Source of the DNA: Cytobacillus firmus
GTDB taxonomy: Bacteria > Bacillota > Bacilli > Bacillales > Cytobacillaceae
NCBI RefSeq assembly: GCF_023715565.1
Contig: NZ_JAMBOJ010000010.1
Coordinates: forward strand, 1 to 64,000
Reading direction: 5' to 3'
Length of the DNA: 64,000 nt
Under the pieces are notes generated by a model. That model saw only the letters and a program-made list of their open reading frames with translations, was not told the origin of the DNA and ran no database searches. Numbering within the stretch: position 1 is the stretch's first letter; the number at the start of each line of letters is the position of its first letter. A program made the position numbers and the translations under genes. This document shows, piece by piece, positions 29,210 through 40,743 of the stretch.

Positions 29210-29962
29210 TTACATAAGATCATTAAACTTGTCCATTTGATTCAAAAACTTCTTAGTCTTGAGGTTTAAGCCGGAATACTCTTCATAATAAGCAGAGATA
29301 ATCTTTTTCAATTCAGATTTGGTTTCCGGTTTAACAGAGATATTGCCGAGCCTTGACAAGTCAAAAAAATAAAAGAGGCGCAGCAGCTTAATTGTCGCCT
29401 GTGATACTTTATAATGATAAGGATCCTTATCAAGACAGCGGTGACAAAGGAGGCCGTTTTCCCGGATTGAAAATGCAAAATGCCCGTCAGTGCTTCCGCA
29501 GACAGAACATTGATCAAGAACTGGATATAAACCCAAACCGTTAAGCATTTTCATTTCATAAATATTCGTGAGAATCTCCGGATCATATCCTTCGTTTATT
29601 AAATTCAGTGTTTGATGCAGCAATTCGAACAAAAATGGGTTGGGCTTCTTATCCTCACTGCTTTTATCTGTTAAATCGACAATATAGCTTGCATAAGCCG
29701 TAAGAAAAATATCTTCTTTAATAGATCGCATCGATGAAATCATGTCACCCTGCTGCAGAGTGCCCAGACCGCTTCCACGCTGAACTAAAAAATTCCCGTA
29801 TGTAAAAAGCTGGGTGACAGCAGCAAGTCTGCTGTTGGGTTTTTTCGCTCCACGTGCCATCACACCAACTTTTCCCCATTCACGGGTATATAAAGTAACT
29901 ATCTTATTTGTTTCACTATAATTAGTTGTCCTGATGACAATGCCTTCACATTTATCAAGCAA
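29210..29962 (-). CDS. recO: DNA repair protein RecO
   Basis: RecFOR pathway mediator that loads RecA on single-stranded DNA. About 250 residues: N-terminal OB fold ([27 protein letters not shown]), then a helical domain with a zinc-binding cysteine set (CSVCGSTD ... LLCHRC near residues 145-173). The TTG at 29962 gives the family N-terminus MLDKCEG and has an AGGGATGG site at good spacing; the ATG at 29974 is the alternative. Confidence 0.92.
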   Translation of the reverse strand: MLDKCEGIVIRTTNYSETNKIVTLYTREWGKVGVMARGAKKPNSRLAAVTQLFTYGNFLVQRGSGLGTLQQGDMISSMRSIKEDIFLTAYASYIVDLTDKSSEDKKPNPFLFELLHQTLNLINEGYDPEILTNIYEMKMLNGLGLYPVLDQCSVCGSTDGHFAFSIRENGLLCHRCLDKDPYHYKVSQATIKLLRLFYFFDLSRLGNISVKPETKSELKKIISAYYEEYSGLNLKTKKFLNQMDKFNDLM

Positions 29963-29992
29963 CCGTGACACCATCCCTGTCTTTCGACAAAC

Positions 29993-30136
29993 CTATGAGA
30001 TGGGAAAATCAGCTTCTGCTAGCTCTTCATCATTGCTGCCGGGTATATCCTGAGTTTCCTTTTCTAGCTCCTTGAAGAGAAGATATGTGTCAATGTTTCC
30101 TGTCTGGGAAAACACTCTCCAGGTAAAATCCATCAT
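29993..30136 (-). CDS. yqzL: YqzL family small protein
   Basis: A 47-residue protein, MMDFTWRVFSQTGNID at its start, then TYLLFKELEKE and an acidic tail. It is the YqzL family protein always found between era and recO in Bacillus; function unknown. The ATG at 30136 lies after AAAGGTGGGG, and the stop TAG is 18 bases before the ATG alternative of recO. Confidence 0.88.
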   Translation of the reverse strand: MMDFTWRVFSQTGNIDTYLLFKELEKETQDIPGSNDEELAEADFPIS

Positions 30137-30293
30137 CGAAAACCCCACCTTTCAGTTATTCAACTAGCAATTCTTTATCCCAATACATTTATCTATATCA
30201 TAGCCTGTCTTTGTAAAATCATGAGACGAAAATATTGTCAATCACCTTTATGAATATAAACCAGAAATGGTTAATACTTTAATTAGGGCTGGC

Positions 30294-31948
<1,655 letters not shown>

Positions 31949-31978
31949 AAACAAAGCTGCCCATTCGGACAGCTTCAC
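31949..31978 (-). terminator. dgkA terminator
   Basis: AAGCTGTCCG/CGGGCAGCTT-type hairpin followed by a T-run on the minus strand. Confidence 0.75.
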
Positions 31979-31979
31979 C

Positions 31980-32372
31980 TCACTGCAAAAATATCAGGAT
32001 TTTTGGCAGGAATATTGCTCCGCCTATTATTACACTTATTATGGCAAACACCAGTACCGCCCCAGCAGCTACATCCTTAGCCTGCTTGGCAAGTGGATGG
32101 TAATCTTCGGTTGCCAGATCCACAGCCCTTTCGATGGCTGTGTTTAGGAGTTCAAGTGAGAGCATTCCCCCGATGGCCATTAGAATGATTATCCATTCAA
32201 CCCGGCTGATGCCAAAATAGATGCCAAAGAACATGACAGCGAGGGATACTGCCAAATGTATCTGCAGATTCCTTTCGTTTAATAGCGCCGTTCTAATTCC
32301 GGAAAAAGCAAACACAAAGGATTTGAGGACATTGTGTTTTCGGACTTTTTTACCTTGTGAGCCCGTATTCAT
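31980..32372 (-). CDS. dgkA: Diacylglycerol/undecaprenol kinase
   Basis: Small integral membrane lipid kinase, 130 residues, three membrane segments. The family signature [15 protein letters not shown] near residue 72 is followed by the DVAAGAVL motif. In Gram-positives this enzyme mainly phosphorylates undecaprenol. The ATG at 32372 has AGGA eight bases upstream; the frame continues upstream inside ybeY, but those residues are only a shadow of ybeY. It overlaps the end of ybeY by 23 bases. Confidence 0.92.
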   Translation of the reverse strand: MNTGSQGKKVRKHNVLKSFVFAFSGIRTALLNERNLQIHLAVSLAVMFFGIYFGISRVEWIIILMAIGGMLSLELLNTAIERAVDLATEDYHPLAKQAKDVAAGAVLVFAIISVIIGGAIFLPKILIFLQ

Positions 32373-32820
32373 CAAGTATATCCTTCTGGCGGGAAAACAT
32401 TTTTTTCTCATCTTCCGGATTTTCATGATCATAGCCAAGAAGATGCAGGAAGCCATGGACCGCCAAAAAGCCAAGCTCCCTAATAAAAGAATGTCCATAC
32501 TCCTCCGCCTGCTCCTTCGCCTTAGCAGTGGAGATAATGATATCCCCCAGGATTCGCGGCATATCAGCCCCAACAAGTTCAACTTCACCCTCACCCAGCT
32601 CTTCCATAGCGAAAGAAATAACATCTGTAGGCCGGTCTTTATCCCGGTACTCCCTGTTGATTTCGCGGATGCGCTCATTCGTCACAAAAGTAATGGATAC
32701 TTCGGTATCAGGCTCCACAGATTCTTTTGAAGCCGCAAAGTTAATTAACTCTTCAATTTTGGCTATATCATTTTCCTGGAGCTCATTCGTTTCGTCTAAA
32801 AAATCAATGTTTAAATTCAT
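32350..32820 (-). CDS. ybeY: Endoribonuclease YbeY
   Basis: Single-strand-specific metallo-endoribonuclease acting in rRNA processing, 156 residues. The zinc motif [11 protein letters not shown] is near residues 122-132 and is the diagnostic H-x3-H-x5-H pattern. Start overlaps the stop of pgpH by four bases. Confidence 0.96.
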   Translation of the reverse strand: MNLNIDFLDETNELQENDIAKIEELINFAASKESVEPDTEVSITFVTNERIREINREYRDKDRPTDVISFAMEELGEGEVELVGADMPRILGDIIISTAKAKEQAEEYGHSFIRELGFLAVHGFLHLLGYDHENPEDEKKMFSRQKDILDEYGLTR

Positions 32821-35009
32821 GCCTGTTTCACCTTCTGTTTTGTCATTTCAGGATACTCGATACGTGAATGGAAAATTCCGTTTAACGTCTCACAGAAAGA
32901 GTGTGATACGGTTTCCAGCTCTTTTAAGGTTAAATCACATTCATTCAGCTGTCCATCCTGAAGCCTGTCTGCGATTATCTTTTTGACTAAATCCTCTATT
33001 TGCTCTGTTGTAGGATGTGCCATTGAACGGACTGCAGCTTCTACACTATCCGCAATGCCAATGACAGCCGACTCTTTTGATTGCGGTTTAGGTCCAGGAT
33101 AACGATAGTCTTCTTCTTTTACCTCAAGACCATTTTGTTTTGCTTTGTAGTAAAAGAATTTCAGCAATGTTGTCCCATGATGCTGTTCGGCAATATCCAC
33201 TATCTCCTTAGGCATCTTATGCTTTCTTAGCAGTTCAGCACCATCTGCGGCATGGGCGATAATAATATTCTTACTGGTCTGAGGAGGAAGCCGATCATGC
33301 GGATTTTCAATATTCACCTGATTTTCAATAAAAAACTGAGGCCGTTTCGTTTTGCCGATATCGTGATAGTAGCAGCCCACCCTTGCTAAAAGACCATTTG
33401 CCCCAATAGCTTCACAAGCTGACTCCGAGAGATTTGCAACCATTACACTATGATGGTAGGTTCCGGGAGATTCGGTCAGTATCTTTCTCAGCAGCGGATG
33501 ATTAGGATTAGATAGCTCAATCAGCCTCATAGTAGACAAAATTCCAAATCCCGCCTCAAAATATGGCAGAAGGCCAATGGCCAGGACTGCAGACGAAATA
33601 CCTGAAATCAAAGCAATTACAAAGTAAAATCCATATTCAATCGTTTCATAGTGGCCATTTCTTAAGAAAAGCATAGAAAAGATAACAAGTATATTTACTG
33701 CAGATACGAATAAACCAGCCTGCAATATTTTAGAGCGGCGATTCTGTCTGCTCAAAAACAAAATGGCAGCCAAGCCGCTGCAGAGGATATAAATGGCTGA
33801 TGTCAGCTGGAATGTCCCTGTAACACCTTCATTAAAAATGATGCTTCCGCTGATAGCCATAATAATTGTGTAGTACATTGCAAGCTTCTCATCAATCAGT
33901 ATTTTGATCAGCATAGCTCCCATAGCTGCAGGATAGATATACCCTATTTCTGAGTAATCGGCGTATTGGAAAAGACTTATGACCTTCATAAGCAACAACG
34001 ATAAGATAAAGACAAGGCTGAACAGCAATAAATAGCTTTGCTTTAATTCCCGCTGCACATTCAATTCATGGAAATAATAATATAGGGCTGATAAAACAAT
34101 GATAATAATCAGAGATAAGCCGATAAAAGGCTGAATCGAATTAACACTGTCCAGAAGCCCTACAAGTTCAAGCTGTCGGTATATGTCCCTGCTGATCAGC
34201 TGATTTTCTTCAACAATGATCTGTCCCTGAAGGATTTTTACCGGCTCGACACTTTCAATAGTCTGCTGCCGTAATTCTTCAGTGGCCGCAGGATCATAGA
34301 ATTGATTTTGATATATTGCATAGCGCCCAAGCTCTATTGCGGCTTTTTTTATTTCTGAATTTAAACTGGTGAACTTAAGTTCTTCTTCAACACGCTTCTT
34401 TGCGTTCTCCACCTGTTCCGCCGGAATTTCATTATTCATGATTTTATTGATGGCCGTAACAGTGAGATCTTTCGCAATACTCAGTTCCCCCTCCTTTGCC
34501 TGCAGCAAAGCAAGGAAAACGCCATCCGATACTTCACGTGTTACATCTTCTGTGAGTTTTTCTTTAACCATGGACAACTTGTCTTCAGGACTAGGGGTTG
34601 AAGGGGCTGGTGCCTCTACATCTTTATCTGACTCATTTGCAGCAGACTTCTTTTTCTCTTCCAGCCCTTCTTTTACTTCTTCATTCACTTCCGAAACTGA
34701 TCCAAAAATGGAAGTAACGAGGTCAACTCTGTTTTGAGCAATCTCCTTTTTTACAACGTAAATATCCTTAACATTATTTTCTGCTTCTTTTCTCTTTCTT
34801 TCTGTGCTTGCTTTATCCTCTATTGTAATGGGCGACCTTATTGTCTGTTCAGCGACAGAGAATAGACTTAAATCCAGCTTTTCAGGCTTCACATTGCTAT
34901 ACATGGAAAAATACATAGCAACTCCCAAAAGAACAAATAAAAGAACACGAAAAAAGGTCATATTAAGTAAATTTCTGATTGTAGTCATACTCTGCTGAAG
35001 ATTTGACAC
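32817..35009 (-). CDS. pgpH: Cyclic-di-AMP phosphodiesterase PgpH (7TM-HD)
   Basis: A 730-residue membrane protein: an N-terminal membrane segment (about 20-38), a large extracellular domain (about 40-285), seven membrane segments (about 285-490), and a cytoplasmic HD domain with [12 protein letters not shown] near 543 that hydrolyses c-di-AMP. The GTG at 35009 follows AGGAGGGG. First of a coupled chain pgpH-ybeY-dgkA. Confidence 0.94.
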   Translation of the reverse strand: MSNLQQSMTTIRNLLNMTFFRVLLFVLLGVAMYFSMYSNVKPEKLDLSLFSVAEQTIRSPITIEDKASTERKRKEAENNVKDIYVVKKEIAQNRVDLVTSIFGSVSEVNEEVKEGLEEKKKSAANESDKDVEAPAPSTPSPEDKLSMVKEKLTEDVTREVSDGVFLALLQAKEGELSIAKDLTVTAINKIMNNEIPAEQVENAKKRVEEELKFTSLNSEIKKAAIELGRYAIYQNQFYDPAATEELRQQTIESVEPVKILQGQIIVEENQLISRDIYRQLELVGLLDSVNSIQPFIGLSLIIIIVLSALYYYFHELNVQRELKQSYLLLFSLVFILSLLLMKVISLFQYADYSEIGYIYPAAMGAMLIKILIDEKLAMYYTIIMAISGSIIFNEGVTGTFQLTSAIYILCSGLAAILFLSRQNRRSKILQAGLFVSAVNILVIFSMLFLRNGHYETIEYGFYFVIALISGISSAVLAIGLLPYFEAGFGILSTMRLIELSNPNHPLLRKILTESPGTYHHSVMVANLSESACEAIGANGLLARVGCYYHDIGKTKRPQFFIENQVNIENPHDRLPPQTSKNIIIAHAADGAELLRKHKMPKEIVDIAEQHHGTTLLKFFYYKAKQNGLEVKEEDYRYPGPKPQSKESAVIGIADSVEAAVRSMAHPTTEQIEDLVKKIIADRLQDGQLNECDLTLKELETVSHSFCETLNGIFHSRIEYPEMTKQKVKQA

Positions 35010-35202
35010 ATTTACCCCTCCTGTCCTGGGTAAAAAACTTTCAATATTCTTAATGTTTTAATTATTGATCATGTAAAATCATAACAGTTTTTCAGTTGGT
35101 TTTCACTAATGAAAAATAGACTATCTATTAACAGGTTACCTAAACATTTCATTAATAGCAAATAATTCCATAGTAATTAAATGCCGATTTTATCTGCAAA
35201 AG

Positions 35203-35228
35203 AAAAAACCGCCAAAAAAAGGCGGCTA
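35203..35228 (-). terminator. phoH terminator
   Basis: AGCCGCC/GGCGGTT hairpin followed by T6 on the minus strand, right after the phoH stop. Confidence 0.85.
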
Positions 35229-35234
35229 CATGGT

Positions 35235-36200
35235 TCATTGGTTATCTTCTGTCTGGTATGCCTGAATAATCCTGGCCACAAGTGGATGACGCACAACATC
35301 ACTTTGTTCCAAGTGAACGAATGATAGTCCGCTTACACCCTTGAGTATGTCTTCTGCTGCGATCAGACCTGATTTTGCACCCTTAGGAAGGTCAACCTGT
35401 GTTCTGTCTCCGGTAATAATCATTTTTGAACCAAAGCCCAGCCTGGTCAGAAACATCTTCATTTGTGCCTGAGTTGTATTTTGCGCTTCATCCAGGATAA
35501 CAAAGGCATCATCTAAAGTTCTCCCGCGCATATAAGCCAGCGGTGCAATTTCAATCGTGCCTCTTTCAATCATTCTCTGTGTATGCTCTGCACCTAAAAT
35601 ATCATGCAAAGCATCATACAAAGGCCTTAGGTAAGGATCGACTTTTTCCTTAAGATCCCCCGGAAGAAAGCCAAGGCTTTCTCCAGCTTCGACTGCAGGA
35701 CGGGTAAGAATGATTCTCTTCACATTCCCATTTTTCAAAGCATTGACAGCCATTACAACTGCCAAATATGTTTTTCCTGTTCCTGCTGGCCCTATGCCAA
35801 AAACCAGGTCATTTTGGCGAATTGCATGAATGTATTGACGCTGTCCCAGTGTCTTTACACGAATAGACTTTCCTTTTGCATTCTTGGTGATTTCTTCTTC
35901 GTATAAATCACTGAAATACTCTAATGTTCCCTTGTTTGCCATTTGAAGAGCATACATAACATCTCTCTGGCTTATATTTATACCTTTCCGGATTACATAA
36001 AGCAGTTTATCCAGAACCTTACCAGACAGTTCCACTTTGTCCATTTCGCCAGACACATAAACGGATTCTCCCCTGGTTACAATGGAAACATTTAGTTCTT
36101 GCTCAATAATTTTTAGGTTTGCATCTGAATTGCCTAATAATGCAATGGCTTCATTAGGATCTTCCAGCTGCAGGTTCATTGTTTTCAAGTCTTCTGTCAT
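35235..36200 (-). CDS. phoH: PhoH-like ATPase
   Basis: Cytoplasmic P-loop ATPase, 321 residues, function only partly known (RNA-related). Walker A FGIGPAGTGKT near residues 134-144 and Walker B FVILDEAQN near 231. The start overlaps the yqfD stop by four bases (ATGA). Order yqfC-yqfD-phoH is the same as in B. subtilis. Confidence 0.93.
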   Translation of the reverse strand: MTEDLKTMNLQLEDPNEAIALLGNSDANLKIIEQELNVSIVTRGESVYVSGEMDKVELSGKVLDKLLYVIRKGINISQRDVMYALQMANKGTLEYFSDLYEEEITKNAKGKSIRVKTLGQRQYIHAIRQNDLVFGIGPAGTGKTYLAVVMAVNALKNGNVKRIILTRPAVEAGESLGFLPGDLKEKVDPYLRPLYDALHDILGAEHTQRMIERGTIEIAPLAYMRGRTLDDAFVILDEAQNTTQAQMKMFLTRLGFGSKMIITGDRTQVDLPKGAKSGLIAAEDILKGVSGLSFVHLEQSDVVRHPLVARIIQAYQTEDNQ

Positions 36201-37390
36201 TCCGAATCTCCTTGAATAATTGGTTGTCCTTCTGCAATATTCTCAATAATTTGGAAATGTATTGCTATAGTTACTTTACCATTGTCAATTGATTGGTGCA
36301 AAACTTTTTCTCCCTTAACTTTAGCATTTTCATCTAAGCTGCTTTTTATTTTTTTTCTTGCCAAATCTTTCGCAGCGTCCAAAGCCTCTTTATTGGAATA
36401 TATTCTGGTGACTTGCTCTCTTTCACGGAATGTCTTATTTACATATGAAACTGGCAGTTCCCATTTCAGGAACTTTACTACTTTTTTATTTTCCTCTAAT
36501 TCATACTCTTCAAACCCCGGTTTTCCAAAACCCCATACAGGAATCTCCAGATTTCCGATTGTGATGCTATGCTTAACTTTTTCATTGCCGCTAAAGACTT
36601 TAAATGTGCTCTTAAGCGGAAGAATGACTTCAGATTTATACCATGTTTCCCCGAAAACCTCGCCTTTTGAAGGAACAGTCTCCGTTTGCCCCTCTTTACC
36701 GATGATCCCGGAGACTAAAAGCTGCCCTGGCTGGACATGATCGTGAATCTCCACGACCGGACGTCCTTCTTCAACAAACATTTCTACAATAACAGCTTTC
36801 TTTTTGGCTACCAGATGCCGCGGGCTTAAATACTCCGGTTTCTCAGGTTCATTTTTCTCAACTACCTGCAGATGGTAGGTTGTCCCTTTTAACTCCACGC
36901 CAACCCAGGTTATTGCCTCGATATTGTTGGATAGTGTCCGCTGAATAGACTCTACATTATCTACAAAAAACTGCATTTTTCCTTTTTTAACCCCCATCTT
37001 GTCCAATTCTTTGATGATCTGATATTCAGTTGCAGGATTTGCCCCCTTAATCTCTATGCCCCAGACCATATTCGATAAAAGGAGAATGACAACAACAAAC
37101 GCGAGGGCACCAGCTGCAAATCCGCTATTTTTCAGCAGCCTTTTCATAAGAAACGGTGCTCCTGTCCGCCGCAGGAACTCGATTCTGCAATCGCTGTTCC
37201 TAGCGTGGCTTCTTATTTTTTTTGCATCTTCCAATTTCATTTTGAAGGTGACTGATTGCGTTCCATGGTTCTTTACATTCCAGATATTAATTCCGCTGCG
37301 GGTAAGTGCATTAATAAATCTTTCTATTCCTTTCCCGCTTGCTTTAACTGTTACAAGACCCCTGTAAAATTCGATCCACTGGTTCTTCAT
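36197..37390 (-). CDS. yqfD: Sporulation protein YqfD
   Basis: A 397-residue YqfD family protein (sigma-E regulon in B. subtilis; needed for efficient sporulation). One membrane segment near residues 90-112 separates a short cytoplasmic N-terminus from a large outer domain with the WVGVELKGTTYHLQVVEKNEP region near 155. Follows yqfC with an 18-base gap. Confidence 0.92.
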   Translation of the reverse strand: MKNQWIEFYRGLVTVKASGKGIERFINALTRSGINIWNVKNHGTQSVTFKMKLEDAKKIRSHARNSDCRIEFLRRTGAPFLMKRLLKNSGFAAGALAFVVVILLLSNMVWGIEIKGANPATEYQIIKELDKMGVKKGKMQFFVDNVESIQRTLSNNIEAITWVGVELKGTTYHLQVVEKNEPEKPEYLSPRHLVAKKKAVIVEMFVEEGRPVVEIHDHVQPGQLLVSGIIGKEGQTETVPSKGEVFGETWYKSEVILPLKSTFKVFSGNEKVKHSITIGNLEIPVWGFGKPGFEEYELEENKKVVKFLKWELPVSYVNKTFREREQVTRIYSNKEALDAAKDLARKKIKSSLDENAKVKGEKVLHQSIDNGKVTIAIHFQIIENIAEGQPIIQGDSE

Positions 37391-37408
37391 TTCCTTCCCC
37401 CTGAATTC

Positions 37409-37699
37409 TTAATCAGTGTCCGTAATATAAGTAACTGAATCAATTTTTCCCTCGAGCAGTATTTCTTCCGGCAGTATCGTTTTTATGACGAAGGCTTTCC
37501 CTCTTATTAAAAGCTGCCCCTGCTTTAATAGCAGTCTTAATTCCTTATCTGAAAAAGCCAGTAATCCCCTGTGGTTTTCTATATAGATATGGATTTGCCC
37601 AATCATTGTAATACGGGGCAGGTCCATCATGACATCTTGAGGAAGCTCCATATTTTTAGTCATCCAGCCGCGGACGAATTGTCCCCACTTTTTTGCCAT
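37409..37699 (-). CDS. yqfC: Sporulation protein YqfC
   Basis: A 96-residue YqfC family protein (MAKKWGQFVRGWMTKNMELP), the first gene of the yqfC-yqfD sporulation pair. I chose the ATG at 37699: the in-frame ATG at 37720 would translate the ribosome binding site GGGGG itself as MKGGSF. The mobile island begins only 27 bases upstream of this start, so the promoter region of yqfCD has been interrupted or rebuilt. Confidence 0.92.
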   Translation of the reverse strand: MAKKWGQFVRGWMTKNMELPQDVMMDLPRITMIGQIHIYIENHRGLLAFSDKELRLLLKQGQLLIRGKAFVIKTILPEEILLEGKIDSVTYITDTD

Positions 37700-37725
37700 A
37701 AAAAAAGAACCCCCTTTCATCTCAT

Positions 37726-37736
37726 ATTTATGAAAT
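37726..37736. repeat. Left attachment-site repeat of the island
   Basis: ATTTATGAAAT, identical to 46809-46819; with flanks, CAxATTTATGAAAT matches at 13 of 14 positions. It marks the proposed left junction, next to the integrase gene. Confidence 0.65.
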
Positions 37737-37742
37737 TATTTA

Positions 37743-37771
37743 TAGATATATGTATATACCATTGATATAAT
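37743..37771 (+). promoter_or_regulatory. Possible integrase promoter at the island edge
   Basis: TAGATA (37743-37748), 17-base spacer, TATAAT (37766-37771), about 38 bases before the integrase start. The -10 is good, the -35 weak. Confidence 0.4.
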
Positions 37772-37808
37772 TGTCCCTGTGAGATTATATTCGGGAGGAA
37801 AAACAACT

Positions 37809-39335
37809 ATGACAGTAGCAAACATGGTAAAAAGCGTTGGAGTATATCTCAGGATTTCAAGGGAATCAGGAGAAGGCAGAGACACCCTTCTTTCACATAG
37901 AACGATTGCAGAACGGTATTGTAGAGATAAAGGATATTCATACAAGATTTACGAGGAAGTTATATCAGGTGCAAAAGATATTGAAGAAAGACAATCGTTG
38001 AACCAGTTACTAATTGATATTCAAATGTATGAAGCTATATTTGTAATTTCCACAGACCGTATCAGCAGAGATAATTATTACACTCAATATGTAGCAAAGG
38101 TATTAGCAGACAATGACGTTTATATTCTGACACCTGAGAAGCTTTATGACCTAAACGGTGATGATAGATTGATGTTTGATATGTTGGGTGCTATGTCTTC
38201 TCAAGAATTACGTTTGATTGCAAAACGTCAGAAAAGAGGAAAACGTGAAGGTGCTAAACGTGGTGAATGGGTGCAGGGTGTTCCTCCGCTTGGATATACA
38301 AGAGGAAAGGAAAAGAAACTCGAAATCATTGAATCAGAAGCAAATCTAGTTAGAATGATATTCAATTATGCTGAGAGCGGTTATGGTATCCAAAGCATTG
38401 TGACCAAACTTGAAGGGCATAAAACAAAAGCTGGAAATCAATTTACTAATACAGCAATCTATACCATACTAAATAATAAGACTTACACAGGTAGTATCAT
38501 TTATAATATCAAAGACAAAAAGGGAAAAATCACTGAAACAATAGTGATGAAGAATGCTCATGAAGCAATAATCACTAACGAACAATTCAAGTCCGTTCAA
38601 CAAGCAATCAAGGGACGTATGAGCGGTGATATGGATACAAGAAACCGCTCCAAAGGGAAGGTATTGAGCATGCTGAAAGACCTTTTATACTGTAAGGAAT
38701 GTGGTCTAAAGATGGGGTTTAGGAAGGATAGTAAGCAAAAGGATGCAATCTATCTCAAGTCATGTAAATGCGGAAACCGTGGAATCGTTGAGCATCAGCT
38801 AATAACATCATTTATAAGTGAGTTTGAGTTCCTTCAAGGGTTCTATCAAAATGAGTGGGAGAATGCTTTAAAATCCTCTCAGAGCGTTTCTAAAGACACT
38901 TTACTCCAACAAGTAGCAGAACTGAATAAGTCACAAGACAAGCTTAATACAAGACTCTCAAGAGCAAAAGATGCTTACCTTGATGGGGTATTTAGCAAAG
39001 AGGAATATCTGAAATCTAAGAATGATATTGAAGCTGAATTAACAAAGCTATCCAATGCAATAAACGACCTACAAGAACAAGTTGAATCCATGGACAAGGA
39101 TTCAATCTCGTCTGAATATAAATCCAAAATTGAAAAGATTGAGCAGTTCTATAAACTATATAATAAGGAAGACTCTCAACAATATTTAGAAGAGTGCAAT
39201 CGCATCTTGAAGCTGATAATTAATAAGGTTTATTATGCAAGAGTCGATGAAAAGGTTACAATTACTTCTCCCCTAGAGGGATATACAGAAGTTGAGCAAG
39301 GTGATTTTGTCGATTTGTTTATTGAATCAAAATGA
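37809..39335 (+). CDS. Large serine recombinase (integrase)
   Basis: A 508-residue site-specific integrase. Catalytic resolvase domain at about residues 9-155 with Ser17 in VYLRIS and the STDRISRD motif; recombinase domain at about 160-280; zinc ribbon LLYCKECGLKMGF ... KSCKCGN near 300-325; a coiled coil at about 360-440. This is the architecture of phage and ICE integrases that act without host factors. The ATG at 37809 has GGGAGG ten bases upstream; the frame from 37779 has none. It most likely inserted the island. Confidence 0.94.
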   Translation: MTVANMVKSVGVYLRISRESGEGRDTLLSHRTIAERYCRDKGYSYKIYEEVISGAKDIEERQSLNQLLIDIQMYEAIFVISTDRISRDNYYTQYVAKVLADNDVYILTPEKLYDLNGDDRLMFDMLGAMSSQELRLIAKRQKRGKREGAKRGEWVQGVPPLGYTRGKEKKLEIIESEANLVRMIFNYAESGYGIQSIVTKLEGHKTKAGNQFTNTAIYTILNNKTYTGSIIYNIKDKKGKITETIVMKNAHEAIITNEQFKSVQQAIKGRMSGDMDTRNRSKGKVLSMLKDLLYCKECGLKMGFRKDSKQKDAIYLKSCKCGNRGIVEHQLITSFISEFEFLQGFYQNEWENALKSSQSVSKDTLLQQVAELNKSQDKLNTRLSRAKDAYLDGVFSKEEYLKSKNDIEAELTKLSNAINDLQEQVESMDKDSISSEYKSKIEKIEQFYKLYNKEDSQQYLEECNRILKLIINKVYYARVDEKVTITSPLEGYTEVEQGDFVDLFIESK

Positions 39336-39366
39336 AGGATATCCCATCAACAAGGGTATCCTTTTC
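39335..39366 (+). terminator. Integrase terminator
   Basis: AAGGATATCCC/GGGTATCCTT stem with one bulge, followed by TTTT, at the integrase stop codon. Confidence 0.8.
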
Positions 39367-39490
39367 TTGTACTTAATCGACCAATTGTGTAAGTTCATCC
39401 CGTTAGTAATCAAACTGGTCCGATTTATTGTTCCACATAGTTACAAGCATAATAAACTCACAGTAAAAACATAAAGTTGAAGGTGATAAA

Positions 39491-40504
39491 TTGAGTAGTA
39501 ACGACAGAGAGGTATATAAGCAGTTCATACCTATAGATAAGAGAACCATTCAAGGAAAAGATGATGGAATAAACTATATGTATTTTTCCTCGGTCAAGGA
39601 ATTTAAGGAGAAATACAACATTACTTTCAAAGAAACAACCCCACATTTTGTGAAAATAGAATGGAATTTAGAACAGTTAAACAACGAGGTACAATTAGAG
39701 AAAAAGTACCCTTTTCTCCATAGATTAATTAAACGTAGAGTACACTTCTTAACAACATTAATTGAGTATTCAAGAGAGAAAATAGTTAGTCCTGTAGCAC
39801 GACAAGAAGGGAACTACTATTTCTTTGCATCATCTAGATACTTGGCACGTAAATACTTTAGCAGTTACAATACATGGAATCGAAACATTTCAATCTTTTG
39901 TACATTGGGCTTATTAAACAAGGTAAAAACTAATAATCGTACGACAGAACGTAGAGCAATTAGAGAAACTAAAGCATTAGCCCAAAAGATGGGTATAGAC
40001 TATAAAAAATTATCACCCATAAATTTTTATACTATCTCTATTTACAATAAGGAGTTACTTACGGAATCAAATCGAAGAGCCAAGGTTCTTTTAGATAATA
40101 ATTTCCGTGCAAACGGCTTCAGTAAGTTTTTCCTAATCAAGGTATTTGGACAAGAGTTTGCTGATTCAATTTTCCATGATGAACGCTATATATCAGAGTA
40201 TAGCCAATATGTTCAAACTCAGATCGAGAAATTTATCCTTAAAGATATTAACCGTCATGGCTATACAACTAAGGAAAGAATTCTCAGGTATGTTCAAATC
40301 AATTATTCTCAACTGCAACCTTGGGAATACGGATTTAACAAAGAGAAACAGAACAAAAAGGCTATTCTGAGTCGAGAGTTTGATAGGAGTATATCTGAAG
40401 TTAAGGAAAAGTATAACTTAGAATACAAAAAGGCGAATAAGGAATTAAAGGAAAAATTTAAACTGGATACAAGTAAAACCATCATTTTTGAGAACAACGA
40501 TTAG
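39491..40504 (+). CDS. Island protein of unknown function (337 residues)
   Basis: Not recognised. The protein is soluble, basic and lysine-rich, with no membrane segment. Residues about 75-155 (RRVHFLTTLIEYSREK ... SSYNTWNRNISIFCTLGLLNKVK) read like a helix-turn-helix or winged-helix core, as in plasmid-type replication or regulatory proteins, but this is only an impression. The C-terminal 60 residues are a charged helix. The TTG at 39491 has AAGGTGAT just upstream. It is transcribed away from the integrase. Confidence 0.6.
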   Translation: MSSNDREVYKQFIPIDKRTIQGKDDGINYMYFSSVKEFKEKYNITFKETTPHFVKIEWNLEQLNNEVQLEKKYPFLHRLIKRRVHFLTTLIEYSREKIVSPVARQEGNYYFFASSRYLARKYFSSYNTWNRNISIFCTLGLLNKVKTNNRTTERRAIRETKALAQKMGIDYKKLSPINFYTISIYNKELLTESNRRAKVLLDNNFRANGFSKFFLIKVFGQEFADSIFHDERYISEYSQYVQTQIEKFILKDINRHGYTTKERILRYVQINYSQLQPWEYGFNKEKQNKKAILSREFDRSISEVKEKYNLEYKKANKELKEKFKLDTSKTIIFENND

Positions 40505-40611
40505 GCTGATCCACCATTCTTTATAAAACTGTGATTTTTATAAGAGTAAATATCCCCTTTGTTCTTCCGCTGTTTTAGATAATGTATTTGAAAAATGATG
40601 ATTGTTCTCAC

Positions 40612-40656
40612 AAGAAGGTAAGCCACGATCCGTGGCTTACCTTCTTCTTTTCTTAA
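40612..40656. terminator. Strong bidirectional terminator
   Basis: AAGAAGGTAAGCCACG, a three-base loop and its exact 16-base complement, followed by a T-rich tract, between the 337-residue gene and the toroid pair. Confidence 0.9.
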
Positions 40657-40743
40657 AGCGATTTAATCATAAACTAAAGTTATTAGCAGGAAATGACTTT
40701 TAGTTGTCGTAATAGTTTATATCAAAGTATAAGGATGTGGGCT

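Noticed and set aside
32373-32678. Long N-terminal extension of dgkA
   Set aside because: The frame is open only because it runs through ybeY; residues are unlike the kinase family and the ATG at 32372 is well placed.
37700-37720. Upstream ATG (37720) as yqfC start
   Set aside because: It would translate the GGGGG ribosome binding site; the ATG at 37699 has ideal spacing and the family N-terminus.
37762-37790. TTGATA-17-TTATAT as integrase promoter
   Set aside because: Transcription would start at about 37797, inside the ribosome binding site GGGAGG at 37793-37798, so the message would lack its own site. The TATAAT at 37766 fits better.
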